Part shown: piece after piece, positions 28,818-39,034 of the stretch
Numbering within the stretch: the stretch's first letter is position 1
Layout of the letters: each line of letters opens with the position of its first letter
Assembly: GCA_016342455.1 (NCBI GenBank)
Contig: JAEIOE010000004.1
Span: forward strand, 1 to 64,000
Length of the DNA stretch: 64,000 nucleotides
Origin: Mycoplasmatota bacterium
GTDB taxonomy: Bacteria > Bacillota_I > Bacilli_A > Izemoplasmatales > Hujiaoplasmataceae
Direction of reading: 5' to 3'
Notes under the pieces: generated by a model
Database searches by the model: none
Told to the model about the DNA's origin: nothing
Seen by the model: only the letters and a program-made list of their open reading frames with translations
Program-made: the position numbers and the translations under genes

Positions 28818-29934
28818 ACAGTTCTCTTAATTGATTAATCTTATCATCTACATGTTCCCATCGAACTGAAAGATCTTCTCTACCGAAGTGTCCATAAGCA
28901 GCTAACTCTTTGAACTTGACTTTATCCAATTCAAGTTCTTTTCTTATATTTTCAGGTTTAAAGTTAAAAACATAATTAACCAATGATGTGATTTCATCAT
29001 CATCTGTAACACCAGTATCGAATGTATTAACAAGTACACTAACTGGCTTTGCTACTCCTATTACATATCCTAAGCTAACTTCGCAATGTGTGGCCAAACC
29101 TGCCCCTACAACCGCTTTTGCAACGTATCTGGCATAATAAGCCGCGCTGCGATCAACCTTGCTTACGTCCTTACCAGAGAAGGCTCCTCCGCCATGTCTT
29201 GAGTAACCACCATAAGTGTCAACAATTATTTTTCTACCAGTTAATCCAGAGTCAGCATATGGTCCTCCAATTACAAACTCTCCAGTAGGATTTATGAGAA
29301 TATCAGCTTCAACTAATGTGTCAAAGTCAAAGACCTTTGTTAATACTTCATTGATTATGATATCTTCAATAAACTCTCTATCAAGTCCTGGTTTTGTTTG
29401 AGCTGAAACAACAATGGTTTGTACTTTCACAGGTTTTCCATTTTCATAACCTATAGACACCTGGCATTTACCATCAGGACCAAATATGTGAGAATATTTC
29501 TCTTTTCGAATCTTATCTACTTCTTTTGATATTTGATGTGCATACATAATAGGTAATGGCATGAATTCTTGTGTTTCATTACAAGCGTAACCGAACATGA
29601 TCCCTTGATCACCCGCACCTTGTTCTTTGTTATCACTAGAATCAACACCTCGTGCGATATTTGGTGACTGCTTACTAATCTTTTCTAATACAACAAACTT
29701 CTCATCATAACCAATCTGTTTTACTGTATCTTTTGCAATTTGAGAATAATTGACAACTGCTGTGGTTGTTACTTCACCGAATACAAAAATCAAATCATCT
29801 TTAATTGCTGTCTCAACTGCTACTCTTGCATTCTTATCTTGTTCTAATATTGCATCTAAAATTGCATCACTGATTTGGTCGCATACTTTATCAGGATGTC
29901 CACTAAATACAGATTCACTTGTTACAATTTGCAT
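28804..29934 (-). CDS. metK: S-adenosylmethionine synthetase
   Basis: SESVFSGHPDKVCDQISDA, GAGDQGIMFGYA, GGGAFSGKDVSKVDRSAAY. Confidence 0.97.
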   Translation of the reverse strand: MQIVTSESVFSGHPDKVCDQISDAILDAILEQDKNARVAVETAIKDDLIFVFGEVTTTAVVNYSQIAKDTVKQIGYDEKFVVLEKISKQSPNIARGVDSSDNKEQGAGDQGIMFGYACNETQEFMPLPIMYAHQISKEVDKIRKEKYSHIFGPDGKCQVSIGYENGKPVKVQTIVVSAQTKPGLDREFIEDIIINEVLTKVFDFDTLVEADILINPTGEFVIGGPYADSGLTGRKIIVDTYGGYSRHGGGAFSGKDVSKVDRSAAYYARYVAKAVVGAGLATHCEVSLGYVIGVAKPVSVLVNTFDTGVTDDDEITSLVNYVFNFKPENIRKELELDKVKFKELAAYGHFGREDLSVRWEHVDDKINQLRELYAKT

Positions 29935-29954
29935 ATATCCACTCTCCTTCTAAT

Positions 29955-29985
29955 ATAACGAAAAAAGGAGCCTTAGCTCCCAATT
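29955..29985 (-). terminator. Hairpin terminator upstream of metK
   Basis: Minus strand GGGAGCTAAGGCTCCTTTTTTCG. Confidence 0.65.
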
Positions 29986-30320
29986 GATGTTTTTGGTAAA
30001 TATGCTGTGTACCTCGCATAATGATATCCTTCGCTTTCAACAAGGATTCCAAAATCATGTTGTTCTGATGTTACCAAGATACAATGGAACGTTCCTTCAT
30101 TATCGCAATACATTAAATCAATGTTATCTTTAATGAAATCATAATCGTCTAATGGATTCTTTATGAAGGTTTCAAGTAAGTCAGGTTCAATCAATACTTC
30201 TTTTTCAATCACAAACTCATCTTGTGGAATGAGTTCATAGTTCACTGCTTTTCTAATAAAGTTTGCTTTCATTGTGTAATCTCCCATGCTGTATATACTG
30301 ATCTGTAAGTACAATCCCAA
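29973..30320 (-). CDS. Hypothetical phage protein
   Basis: ORF in prophage operon; no motif. Confidence 0.5.
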   Translation of the reverse strand: MGLYLQISIYSMGDYTMKANFIRKAVNYELIPQDEFVIEKEVLIEPDLLETFIKNPLDDYDFIKDNIDLMYCDNEGTFHCILVTSEQHDFGILVESEGYHYARYTAYLPKTSIGS

Positions 30321-30646
30321 GTATCAAGTATTACTCCATCAACGCAAGCTGTAATGTGTCCTGCCATTTTTAGGATATAAATTCCCTTTGGGTGTAGTTC
30401 TGCAAAATCAGATCCTTTGATTCTTGGTTCACCTTTTACCGCTTTGAATATCAGTCTTGGATTTTTTTCTAAATACTTATACAAAAACAATGTGTCTTTG
30501 TATCCGGAAAATCCTAACTCGCGTTTCTTTTGATTTAACTCTTTCCTACATTCCAAGTAATCTTTGTTGGTAGCTGTTGCGATTGCTCTTACAACACAAT
30601 CTCCAGTTTTGATTCCTTTTGGATGTGCATTAAACTCTTTAAACAT
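30269..30646 (-). CDS. Papain-like-fold small phage protein
   Basis: TGDCVVRAIA, AGHITACVDG, DTWDC give a Cys/His/Asp pattern. Confidence 0.5.
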   Translation of the reverse strand: MFKEFNAHPKGIKTGDCVVRAIATATNKDYLECRKELNQKKRELGFSGYKDTLFLYKYLEKNPRLIFKAVKGEPRIKGSDFAELHPKGIYILKMAGHITACVDGVILDTWDCTYRSVYTAWEITQ

Positions 30647-30724
30647 TCTTTTTAGTCTCCTTTAGTATAGTTTTGTTACTCTATATATCACTCTAAAGGC
30701 ATTAAAAAGCAAGTTATATTTTCA

Positions 30725-31960
30725 CTATAGTAACAAATTATCAAAGATATCAAAACCGCTCAATGGAGACGTTTTTCCGTTTCTCATTAAATAGCAATCT
30801 TCTATTGATTCACTATGCCTGATATACCTTTTTACAATTACATCAACAAATCTTTCATCAAGCTCCATCAAACAACTTTTACGATCAAGTTGATCAGCTG
30901 CGATCAATGTAGATCCAGAACCACCAAATAGATCTAAAATCGTTTCATGTCTTCTACTTGAATTAGCTATTGCTTTTCCTACTAGCTCTAGAGGTTTCAT
31001 TGTTGGATGTTCTTCACTCTTCCTAGGTTTGTTATAGTTCCATATGGTATCTTGAGTTCTATCATCAACAAAGAAATGAGCTGCGCCTTCTCTCCATCCA
31101 TAAAGAATAGGTTCATGTCTCCAATGATAGTCTTGTCTTCCTAGTACCAATGCATTCTTTTCCCATATTATTTGTTGTGCGTACTTAAAACCCGCTTCAA
31201 GATACGATAATAAAAAATTCTTGAGTTCTGTTGCCGCATGACAAACATAGATTGCACCACCTGGTTTTAAATGATCATACATGTTTTTATATGCATTGTA
31301 TAAAAAAAGATAGAAGTTATTATCTCCCATCTTATCGTTTTTGATTTTACCTGCAGTTCCTTCATAATCCACATTATAAGGTGGATCAGTAAAGATCATA
31401 TCTATTGTCTTGGAATCTACTAATTTATTTACATCTTCACTTTTTGTAGAATCCCCACACATAACTCGATGATTGCCAAGTATATAAACATCCCCTGGTT
31501 CACTAAATGGAACTTCTGAAATCTCGTCTTCAACATCAAAATCATCATCAGAAGCATTATCCGGAAGCAATTCTTCCAATTCCTCAAATCCAAATTGAAG
31601 CATGTCTATATTGATAAAAGAAAGTTCTTCTTCAAGTTTTGAAAAATCCCAGGTCGCTAGTTCAGCGGTCTTGTTATCAGCTAATCGAAATGCTTTGATT
31701 TGCTCGTCATTTAAGTCATTTGCTATAACACATGGGACCTCTTCCAAATCAAGCAACACAGCGGCTTTTAAGCGCGTGTGTCCGGCAATAATAACATTGT
31801 CTTTCGTTATTACAATCGGAACCCTGAATCCAAACTCTTTGATTGAATTAGCTACCGCTTGCACAGCGTCATCATTATTCCTTGGATTATTATCATATAC
31901 AACTAAATCTTTACTCTTCTTCATCATCACTAGCATTTGTCCAATCATCCTCTTTTGCAT
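30725..31960 (-). CDS. ParB-like nuclease domain/DNA methyltransferase fusion
   Basis: GHTRLKAAVLLDLEEVPCVIA (ParB) then FTDPPYNVDY, DLFGGSGSTLIAA (N4/N6 MTase). Confidence 0.95.
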   Translation of the reverse strand: MQKRMIGQMLVMMKKSKDLVVYDNNPRNNDDAVQAVANSIKEFGFRVPIVITKDNVIIAGHTRLKAAVLLDLEEVPCVIANDLNDEQIKAFRLADNKTAELATWDFSKLEEELSFINIDMLQFGFEELEELLPDNASDDDFDVEDEISEVPFSEPGDVYILGNHRVMCGDSTKSEDVNKLVDSKTIDMIFTDPPYNVDYEGTAGKIKNDKMGDNNFYLFLYNAYKNMYDHLKPGGAIYVCHAATELKNFLLSYLEAGFKYAQQIIWEKNALVLGRQDYHWRHEPILYGWREGAAHFFVDDRTQDTIWNYNKPRKSEEHPTMKPLELVGKAIANSSRRHETILDLFGGSGSTLIAADQLDRKSCLMELDERFVDVIVKRYIRHSESIEDCYLMRNGKTSPLSGFDIFDNLLL

Positions 31961-32396
31961 TCAGTCTTTTTTCCATCAAATCTAATTCACGTTTCTTTTC
32001 GTTATATTCTCGGCCAAAGTTAGTAATTAGAAGATATCTTAATGCCTTATAGTCTGGCTTCTCTTTTTTGTTATGCTTTTCAATTCTCTCTTTTCTTTTA
32101 CCATTTCCATCTTTTTCAATATTTGTTTTGGTATCTTCTGAGAATGCACCGATAGCAAGTTGATACATCGAATCTAACAAATTCTTCTTCAAACCTTCTT
32201 TTCCTTTATAGATTGCATCTTTGATTTTTGGATGCTTTCTTTTTAACCCTATAAAAGTCTTCTCGCTAATTCCTAAAGATTCAGCAAGCTCACGTTGAAT
32301 TATTCTTTTCGAAGCTAGTTCTTCTATTTCCTTTAATTTCTTTTTTAGAACTCCATCTTTTTCCCATTGCTGGTATGAATCTAGTAGTTTTGGCAT
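31911..32396 (-). CDS. HTH phage protein (terminase small-subunit-like)
   Basis: IQRELAESLGISEKTFIGLKRKHPKI helix-turn-helix. Confidence 0.7.
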   Translation of the reverse strand: MPKLLDSYQQWEKDGVLKKKLKEIEELASKRIIQRELAESLGISEKTFIGLKRKHPKIKDAIYKGKEGLKKNLLDSMYQLAIGAFSEDTKTNIEKDGNGKRKERIEKHNKKEKPDYKALRYLLITNFGREYNEKKRELDLMEKRLNAKEDDWTNASDDEEE

Positions 32397-32675
32397 TGGC
32401 TAATCACCTCATTGTTTCTCGCACTAAACAGTCAAAACTGAAGTTATTCGATATTCGAGCCTACAAATCTATCTGCAAAAGAAAAAGGAACTCGATCTAC
32501 GAATTCCTGTTACTTCTAGGCTTCTTTTTAGCCAGTACTCCACGATACTTTGAGTTTATCAAAATTCGCAAGTTTTGTCTACAAGCTTTTAGCACAATTT
32601 TATCTAGATAGTGCCTTTTAGGGTATGTAACTTATAGCCATATTGGAGTATAGTTGTAATACATTTTTTGTATAT

Positions 32676-32718
32676 TTGTGCGTATGTTCGTGTTACCGTT
32701 CACAAGTATTACTGGTAA
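32676..32718. repeat. 43-bp direct repeat, copy A
   Basis: ttgtgcgtatgttcgtgttaccgttcacaagtattactggtaa; 40/43 identical to 43738..43780. Confidence 0.92.
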
Positions 32719-32758
32719 CGCTTCATAAAGAATATGTTTGTGTATATTTTTGAACATG

Positions 32759-33826
32759 CTATATTTTTACTATTTTGACTTTGCCTTGTTCAATTAACTT
32801 ATAAAATGAGTTAGGGTAAATTCTATTTATCATTTTTTGTACTAAAGATGTTACTTCAGATTTCCTATTTCCGCCTTCATAATCCGAATAACAAAAGAAT
32901 ATGGTTTTTTTATTATTAAAGAAAGACAATATATTATTGTAATAGTCATTATCAAACTTATTTAATGAGGTTCCGTAAAATACTATTGTATTATCTTCTT
33001 CTTCAATTAATGTAGAAATAGGTTGAATGTCGTTTTGAATTCTTCTATTTGATTTTGTGAATTTTTCATAATCTGCTTTAGTGTTCGACTCTGCGCTAAT
33101 TCCAAAAATAGGATGATTTAAAATTGATCCATGAAGGTTTTGGACTTTTATGGCATGACCTTCAATACTATCAATTATGGATGTGTAATTAAAAGTAAAA
33201 GCGTATACAGCCTGTTCCCTAATTGTACTGTCTAAAAGCTTCTCAAACAACATAGTTTGATTTGTATAATACAAATCTTTAACCTCATCAACTTCTTTGC
33301 TGATATACTGTGAAAATCTATTCTCAAATTTAGATAACTCAAGAAGTAACTTTTCTATGAATTCACTATTTATAACAACTTTTGACTTAAAAAATTCTCT
33401 GGGAAGTCCAAGTCTTGACGGATAACTCCCATCATCAAAGTATCTTTTATATAACATGTAAGCAAAATACCAATCTGAATCCGGATTTCCCCAAGAATCA
33501 CTATCCAGAAATTCATTGATTTTATCAAGAATCCTTTCCCAAAAACCAGATTGAATGGATTGGTTTATTTCAGTTTCAATATCACACCATAAGTCCTGAT
33601 TCATGTTGGGTGATTGAACTATGAAATATAAATCCCAAATAGTAAACTCTTGTTGATCTATGGCATCCCTGACATAAGTATCAAATGAAAAGTCGTAAGG
33701 TTTTGAGGATGTCACATTCTTATACCATGGATATGTTTTCCTACACCAATTAAAAAAATGCGAATATTTTGTTTTCAGACCGCACTGAAGATCAAATCCA
33801 TTTCCCAATACAAAGATAGTTCCCAT
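32759..33826 (-). CDS. AbiH-like abortive infection protein
   Basis: MGTIFVLGNGFDLQCGLKTKYSHFF, FTFNYTSIID, NLHGS motifs. Confidence 0.8.
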   Translation of the reverse strand: MGTIFVLGNGFDLQCGLKTKYSHFFNWCRKTYPWYKNVTSSKPYDFSFDTYVRDAIDQQEFTIWDLYFIVQSPNMNQDLWCDIETEINQSIQSGFWERILDKINEFLDSDSWGNPDSDWYFAYMLYKRYFDDGSYPSRLGLPREFFKSKVVINSEFIEKLLLELSKFENRFSQYISKEVDEVKDLYYTNQTMLFEKLLDSTIREQAVYAFTFNYTSIIDSIEGHAIKVQNLHGSILNHPIFGISAESNTKADYEKFTKSNRRIQNDIQPISTLIEEEDNTIVFYGTSLNKFDNDYYNNILSFFNNKKTIFFCYSDYEGGNRKSEVTSLVQKMINRIYPNSFYKLIEQGKVKIVKI

Positions 33827-34009
33827 AAAAATCCTCCAATTACAAAATCCATTTCATTTATTATTTATACAATGATAGCTTAAATTACATTACACAGACT
33901 TAAAATCGATATTTCAAGTGTAATTCTTTCATTCTTTTTGAACTCTTTGAATTCTGCACAACTTCTAGTTTTTATTGTATTGTAATTTTCAACTGAACTT
34001 TCATCAGTT

Positions 34010-34567
34010 TTACTGATAATATATCGAGTACATGCTAATTACAACAAAAATTAATTCAATGATAGGTATTATAGGTATAATCCAAATGAGAAGTCTTTTA
34101 ACTTTAATCTTGTTTGAAATCAAAACAATCTGATTGCATAGTATTCTGTTTTCAGTTGAAAGTTTTTCAGAATTCAAGAAAGAAACAACATTCGTTAAAA
34201 AATCAGACTCTGTTAGTCTAGAAATTATTCTAGAACTGTGCAAATCAAAAAGATTTATTCTTCTTGACCTCAGCCGTGGTTTACCCACATCAAATAAGAC
34301 CAGGAGTAGTAAAATAAAAGGCAATATCAATAATATCCCGAACACAGTATATGCATTTCTCGCATCAACTGAAACATCAGGTGAGAGCCCCTGGACAATA
34401 AAAAATGCCAACAATGCTCCAACAAAACCCATTATGAATTTTGAAATATTCCTTAATAAGTTGTTCTGTTTATCATGATAATCTCGTGTTTCAATTAAAA
34501 TGCGATTTACTTCTGTGTTTTTTATTTTCTTTTCTACTTTTTGTTTTTGTTCCATGTGCTCAACCAA
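34010..34567 (-). CDS. Multi-TM membrane protein
   Basis: Several hydrophobic segments. Confidence 0.55.
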   Translation of the reverse strand: MVEHMEQKQKVEKKIKNTEVNRILIETRDYHDKQNNLLRNISKFIMGFVGALLAFFIVQGLSPDVSVDARNAYTVFGILLILPFILLLLVLFDVGKPRLRSRRINLFDLHSSRIISRLTESDFLTNVVSFLNSEKLSTENRILCNQIVLISNKIKVKRLLIWIIPIIPIIELIFVVISMYSIYYQ

Positions 34568-34776
34568 CTTCCAATTTTATCAAATATTGAATTCAAATCT
34601 TTAGGTTTTTTGGATGGATCGTCAACTGCAGTTTGAACTTCTTCAACATCTTTCAATAAATTAAGTATTTCTTTAGTATATTCTGTCGTCAAAGTATTAA
34701 ATTTATCCGAATATTTTTCATTAATATTAGAAATTTGTTGTTGAATTTCTTCTTCGTTGCTCAATTTTTTACCCAT
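34534..34776 (-). CDS. Small coiled-coil protein (start MGKKLSNEEE)
   Basis: Internal Met of ORF 34534..34860 follows a GGAGTG-like RBS. Confidence 0.5.
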   Translation of the reverse strand: MGKKLSNEEEIQQQISNINEKYSDKFNTLTTEYTKEILNLLKDVEEVQTAVDDPSKKPKDLNSIFDKIGSWLSTWNKNKK

Positions 34777-34781
34777 TCTAT

Positions 34782-35126
34782 TCACTCCTTCCTGATTAAT
34801 AACGCTATTAATATAACTATTATCAAAGCACCAACAGATACAAGAATAATATAAATCCAATTATCTCGGATAAATACTAATGTTTGTACTGTTAACCACA
34901 TTATTCCGTATCTAATTCCCCAATGAATTATCGATCCCAGATCACGTCCTGAAATAACTCCACTCTTATAAAGGCCACCGACTATTCCAAAAGCAAAGTC
35001 ATACAATAGCCAAACAATAAAAGCTGGAAATACCCAATCTAATAGTGCATTATTGAACAGTGGTTCAGTTTGAAACAAAAACTCATAAATATATTTGTAC
35101 CAAATAATTACTCCCCCTTTAAACAA
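34782..35126 (-). CDS. Small TM protein
   Basis: Hydrophobic segments; overlaps the YgjP-like gene by 8 bp. Confidence 0.55.
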   Translation of the reverse strand: MFKGGVIIWYKYIYEFLFQTEPLFNNALLDWVFPAFIVWLLYDFAFGIVGGLYKSGVISGRDLGSIIHWGIRYGIMWLTVQTLVFIRDNWIYIILVSVGALIIVILIALLIRKE

Positions 35127-35853
35127 ACAGAACTATTTCTTCATCTAATATAGCTTTTCTCTGCTTCCAATCAGGCATAAGAACTGTAAGCATGTTGTAG
35201 AATTTTTGATCATGATTCCTGTGTACGAAATGAACTAACTCATGAAGAACAACATATTCAATACAATGTTTGGGTGCTTTTATCAACTCATAGTTTAGAA
35301 TTATGCGATTCTTGCTTCTTAAACATGATCCCCATCTCTTCTTCATAGTCTTTATTTCGATATCAGGCTTCGGTATTACATCATTTGATATGATTGGATA
35401 TATTGCATCTAAAGCTTCTTTAAAAACAATATTTGCGCGTGCTTTCATCCATTCGTTAAGTAAGTTTTGCTTCCTTTTTAGGTTTTGCTTCTTTTTAACG
35501 TTTATTGATATGAATCCTGGTTTCATAGAAACAAATTCTTTTGTATATGCTTGCTCAATTATTAATCGGTATTGTCTTCCTAAGTATTTGTGTGTTTCTC
35601 CATTTACATATTCTCTTTCATTATCTTCTAATGATTTCGTTTCAGTAAATGCACTAATATTCTTAGTAATCCAAGAAGCTTTACTTTTCACAAAATCATA
35701 AACCTTATCTATATCTGCGAATAATGGAGCAGATACATGAACTGATAAATCCGGTTTGACACTGATATTAAAATTCTTTATTTCCTTAAATTCCAGGTTA
35801 AACCAAATTTCTCTTTTAGAATACAATACTTTATGTTTTTCCATATTTACCAC
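35119..35853 (-). CDS. YgjP-like (DUF45) metallopeptidase
   Basis: VVLHELVHFVHRNHDQKFY (HExxH...H); MKKRWGSC. Confidence 0.93.
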   Translation of the reverse strand: MVNMEKHKVLYSKREIWFNLEFKEIKNFNISVKPDLSVHVSAPLFADIDKVYDFVKSKASWITKNISAFTETKSLEDNEREYVNGETHKYLGRQYRLIIEQAYTKEFVSMKPGFISINVKKKQNLKRKQNLLNEWMKARANIVFKEALDAIYPIISNDVIPKPDIEIKTMKKRWGSCLRSKNRIILNYELIKAPKHCIEYVVLHELVHFVHRNHDQKFYNMLTVLMPDWKQRKAILDEEIVLFV

Positions 35854-38800
35854 CTAGTATCTTCGTAATGCTACTGTCTTAATTGTATTAATAATTTCAT
35901 CTATTATCGTAAATGATAATTTTGGAAAGTTCTCTTTCTTAAAATTATAAAATAAGTCATTCAAGTCAATTGTAATCCTATTATGGACATCAAGATTATC
36001 ATGCCAATCAACTTTACTATTCTTCTCAATCACATCATCGATGATTAAAGACAAATCTGCTAACAGATTACAATAGCTATCATTATCAAATTTAGTACTA
36101 AACTCACTATAAGCATCAAGAGCTTCTTTTACAACTCCATAAAATGCTTGTGCATGAACATGATTATGGATTTTATTTGGATACACAGTTCCAGAATATC
36201 CCTGTCTAAAATCAGATAAAACCTTATTTAATCTTGTTAAGTAATCTGCATCTGAAATTCTTCTTAGTTTATACTCGTCCAGAATCTCCTGTATACGCTC
36301 AGAAAACTTCTTATAATATGCTGGGTTTTCTTCATATTTCTCATTTATTCTTCTTGTTAATCTTGTACGAATGGCATCAGCTTTAGCTCTTGAGGAACCA
36401 AGTTTACTTATTTCTTCTTCAAATTCTGTCTTATTCAGAATATCCACTGGTGCAGTAATTAACATTACATCTTCTGCAGCAATATATGTATCCATTAAGT
36501 TTCGCATTTTTGCTTCATATTCTTTATGATCAATAGTATCTGAATAGCGTAGTTTTACTGATGCTCTAAGTTCTTGGAAGAATTTCAATTCTTTTTTGAG
36601 TTTATCAATCTCTTCATTACCGATTGCTTCATAAACATGCTCGGATTCCAAAGCAATCCCAAGATATTTACCAAACGCTGATAAGGAATTATAAAAATCA
36701 TTTCTTATTTCATCATCCTCAAGCTTTAATTCATACTCTTCTTTATCTCGATGATTTCTTATATCTTTGAATATGTCTAAAAGTTGAGAATATGCTTCTC
36801 TAAGTTTTCCGACAATAGATATTACATCAACTAAAGCTCCTTGAATATCATCAGCGTCGAAGTTTTCTAATCCAGAACCAGAATAAGTCTCAAGTGCTGA
36901 ATCTAACTCTTCAATAAGGCCTCTATAGTCTACAATAAGCCCATAATCTTTACCATCATAGATTCTATTTACACGAGCTATTGCTTGTAGTAATGAATGT
37001 TCCTTCATTGGTTTATCTACATATAAAACAGCTGCTCTTGGAGCATCAAACCCTGTAAGTAACTTATCGACCACGATTAAAAGATCTAAATCGTCTCCAT
37101 GAACAAATTCATCTTTTATAGCATCTTCATATTGTTGTGCATCACTATATCCAACGATCATTTTATTCCAAAATTTTAGCACTCTATCTTTCGGTTCTTC
37201 ATCAACTTCCTCGTATCCTTCTCTTTGGTCAGGAGGTGATATAACAACCGCAGTATTGATGTCGTGAAATTCATCAAAAGCTTCTTTATACCTAATTGCA
37301 TCAAATTTAGAATTTGTAGCCAAAATAGCATTAAAAGGAGTTTTATTATTTCCACGATAAAACTTTGTAAAATGTACATAGATATCATCTGCAATCAATC
37401 TAATTCTTTGTTCTGAAGAAGCGATATTTTCAAATTTAGCCCATTTTTGTTTTAACATTACTGCTTGCTTTTCATTTAGATTTCTCGTGATCATCTCAAT
37501 ACGTTTATCTATTGCAGCTCTATTAACGGTTTGTTCTACATACCTTCCTTCATACAATAAAGGAACGATAGTGCCATCGTTAACACCGTCTTTAATTGTG
37601 TATTTGTGGATCATTCTACCAAATTTGCGCATTGTACTTTTATCTTTTTTCATAAGTGGAGTTCCTGTAAAACCTAAATAACAAGCATTTGGGAATACTT
37701 GTTTCATCTTGATGTGTAATTCTCCATATTGTGTTCTATGAGATTCATCTACAAGAACAAATACATTTTTGTTTTTAACAGGCTCTTGATTTTTGGATGC
37801 AGTATCAAACTTGTGAACCAAGGATGTTATAATATCTGCTTTGTTATCTTGAATTAAGTCAACAAGATTTTTACCACTTGTAGCTCTTGCTGCTTTCAGT
37901 CTAGAATGATTAAATGTTTTATGTATTTGCGAATCAAGCTCAATTCGGTCCGTCACTATTACTAGTTGTGGGTGAACACTTGCTAAATCATGTAAAAGGT
38001 ATTTAGCAAACATAACCATGGTTAATGATTTGCCAGAACCTTGAGTATGCCAAATCACACCAGATTGACGATTTCCATTCTTGTCTTCCTCTTTGACTGT
38101 TTTTAGAATTTCCTTAATAGCAAAAAACTGTTGATATCTGGCTATTTTTTTTGCATTACGGTCAAATAATAGAAAATAGTGAATTAGCTCTACTGCTCTT
38201 TGAGGATGAAATATGGAAACTATGTTTTTATCTTGTATTGTTGGAATACGATCATTAACAACTTTTTCAAGTTCATTATGAAACCAGGTATAACCTTCTG
38301 TAGATTGATCTTCTTTCCAAACACTCCAAAATTTTAAAGGAGTACCTACTGTTGCATATTTCGTCTCGTTTTTGTTGGTAGACATGACTATTTGAACAAA
38401 TTTAAATAGGTTAGGAATGTAATCTTGACCTTGATTTCTAATCATCTGACTTATTCCTTGTTGAGTAGATATTGAAGCCTTTTTACATTCGATAACTGCA
38501 AAAGGTATTCCATTAACAAATAAAACAATATCCGGTCTTGCAGTACTCTGTCCCATTTCAGTTTCGACTGAAAATTCTTCAATAGCATGAAACACGTTGT
38601 TTTCAGGATTTTCGAAATCAATATAATTGATATTAAAGGATCTTTTTCCATCTACACTTGATATATTCTCTTCATAACTTCTTCCCAGCATAAGAGCATC
38701 ATATATTTTTTCATTAGTTTTTATTAAGCCATCAGTTAATGGCATATCAATATCAAGTAACGCTTTTTCGATATTTGCATCAGAAAAAGAATGAATTTTT

Positions 38801-39000
38801 CCTTTAAATTCATAAGTGTTTATTAATCTTAATTGCTCTCTCAATACTGGTTTTAGAATAACACTGTACAGATTTTCTCTCAGTTCGTTGGTAACAACCT
38901 CAGCATCCTCTTTTCGATATATCTGATATCCAAGTTCTTTGAGAACCTCTAAAGCTGGTATTTGGGAAATGTTCATTTCATCATAACCTAAATGATTCAT
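35854..39000 (-). CDS. hsdR: Type I restriction endonuclease subunit R
   Basis: PFAVIECKKAS nuclease, IWHTQGSGKSLTMVMFAKYL, VDESHRTQ. Confidence 0.97.
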   Translation of the reverse strand: MNHLGYDEMNISQIPALEVLKELGYQIYRKEDAEVVTNELRENLYSVILKPVLREQLRLINTYEFKGKIHSFSDANIEKALLDIDMPLTDGLIKTNEKIYDALMLGRSYEENISSVDGKRSFNINYIDFENPENNVFHAIEEFSVETEMGQSTARPDIVLFVNGIPFAVIECKKASISTQQGISQMIRNQGQDYIPNLFKFVQIVMSTNKNETKYATVGTPLKFWSVWKEDQSTEGYTWFHNELEKVVNDRIPTIQDKNIVSIFHPQRAVELIHYFLLFDRNAKKIARYQQFFAIKEILKTVKEEDKNGNRQSGVIWHTQGSGKSLTMVMFAKYLLHDLASVHPQLVIVTDRIELDSQIHKTFNHSRLKAARATSGKNLVDLIQDNKADIITSLVHKFDTASKNQEPVKNKNVFVLVDESHRTQYGELHIKMKQVFPNACYLGFTGTPLMKKDKSTMRKFGRMIHKYTIKDGVNDGTIVPLLYEGRYVEQTVNRAAIDKRIEMITRNLNEKQAVMLKQKWAKFENIASSEQRIRLIADDIYVHFTKFYRGNNKTPFNAILATNSKFDAIRYKEAFDEFHDINTAVVISPPDQREGYEEVDEEPKDRVLKFWNKMIVGYSDAQQYEDAIKDEFVHGDDLDLLIVVDKLLTGFDAPRAAVLYVDKPMKEHSLLQAIARVNRIYDGKDYGLIVDYRGLIEELDSALETYSGSGLENFDADDIQGALVDVISIVGKLREAYSQLLDIFKDIRNHRDKEEYELKLEDDEIRNDFYNSLSAFGKYLGIALESEHVYEAIGNEEIDKLKKELKFFQELRASVKLRYSDTIDHKEYEAKMRNLMDTYIAAEDVMLITAPVDILNKTEFEEEISKLGSSRAKADAIRTRLTRRINEKYEENPAYYKKFSERIQEILDEYKLRRISDADYLTRLNKVLSDFRQGYSGTVYPNKIHNHVHAQAFYGVVKEALDAYSEFSTKFDNDSYCNLLADLSLIIDDVIEKNSKVDWHDNLDVHNRITIDLNDLFYNFKKENFPKLSFTIIDEIINTIKTVALRRY

Positions 39001-39034
39001 AGTTTATCACTCCTAATACTGAGATAGAATGCAG

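Noticed and set aside
32401-32611. Plus-strand 78-aa ORF 32375..32611
   Set aside because: No motif, partially antisense to the HTH gene; the region is better explained as intergenic/regulatory.
34777-34860. Upstream extension of the small coiled-coil ORF
   Set aside because: The first 28 residues overlap the preceding TM gene; an internal ATG (MGKKLSN) has a better ribosome-binding site.
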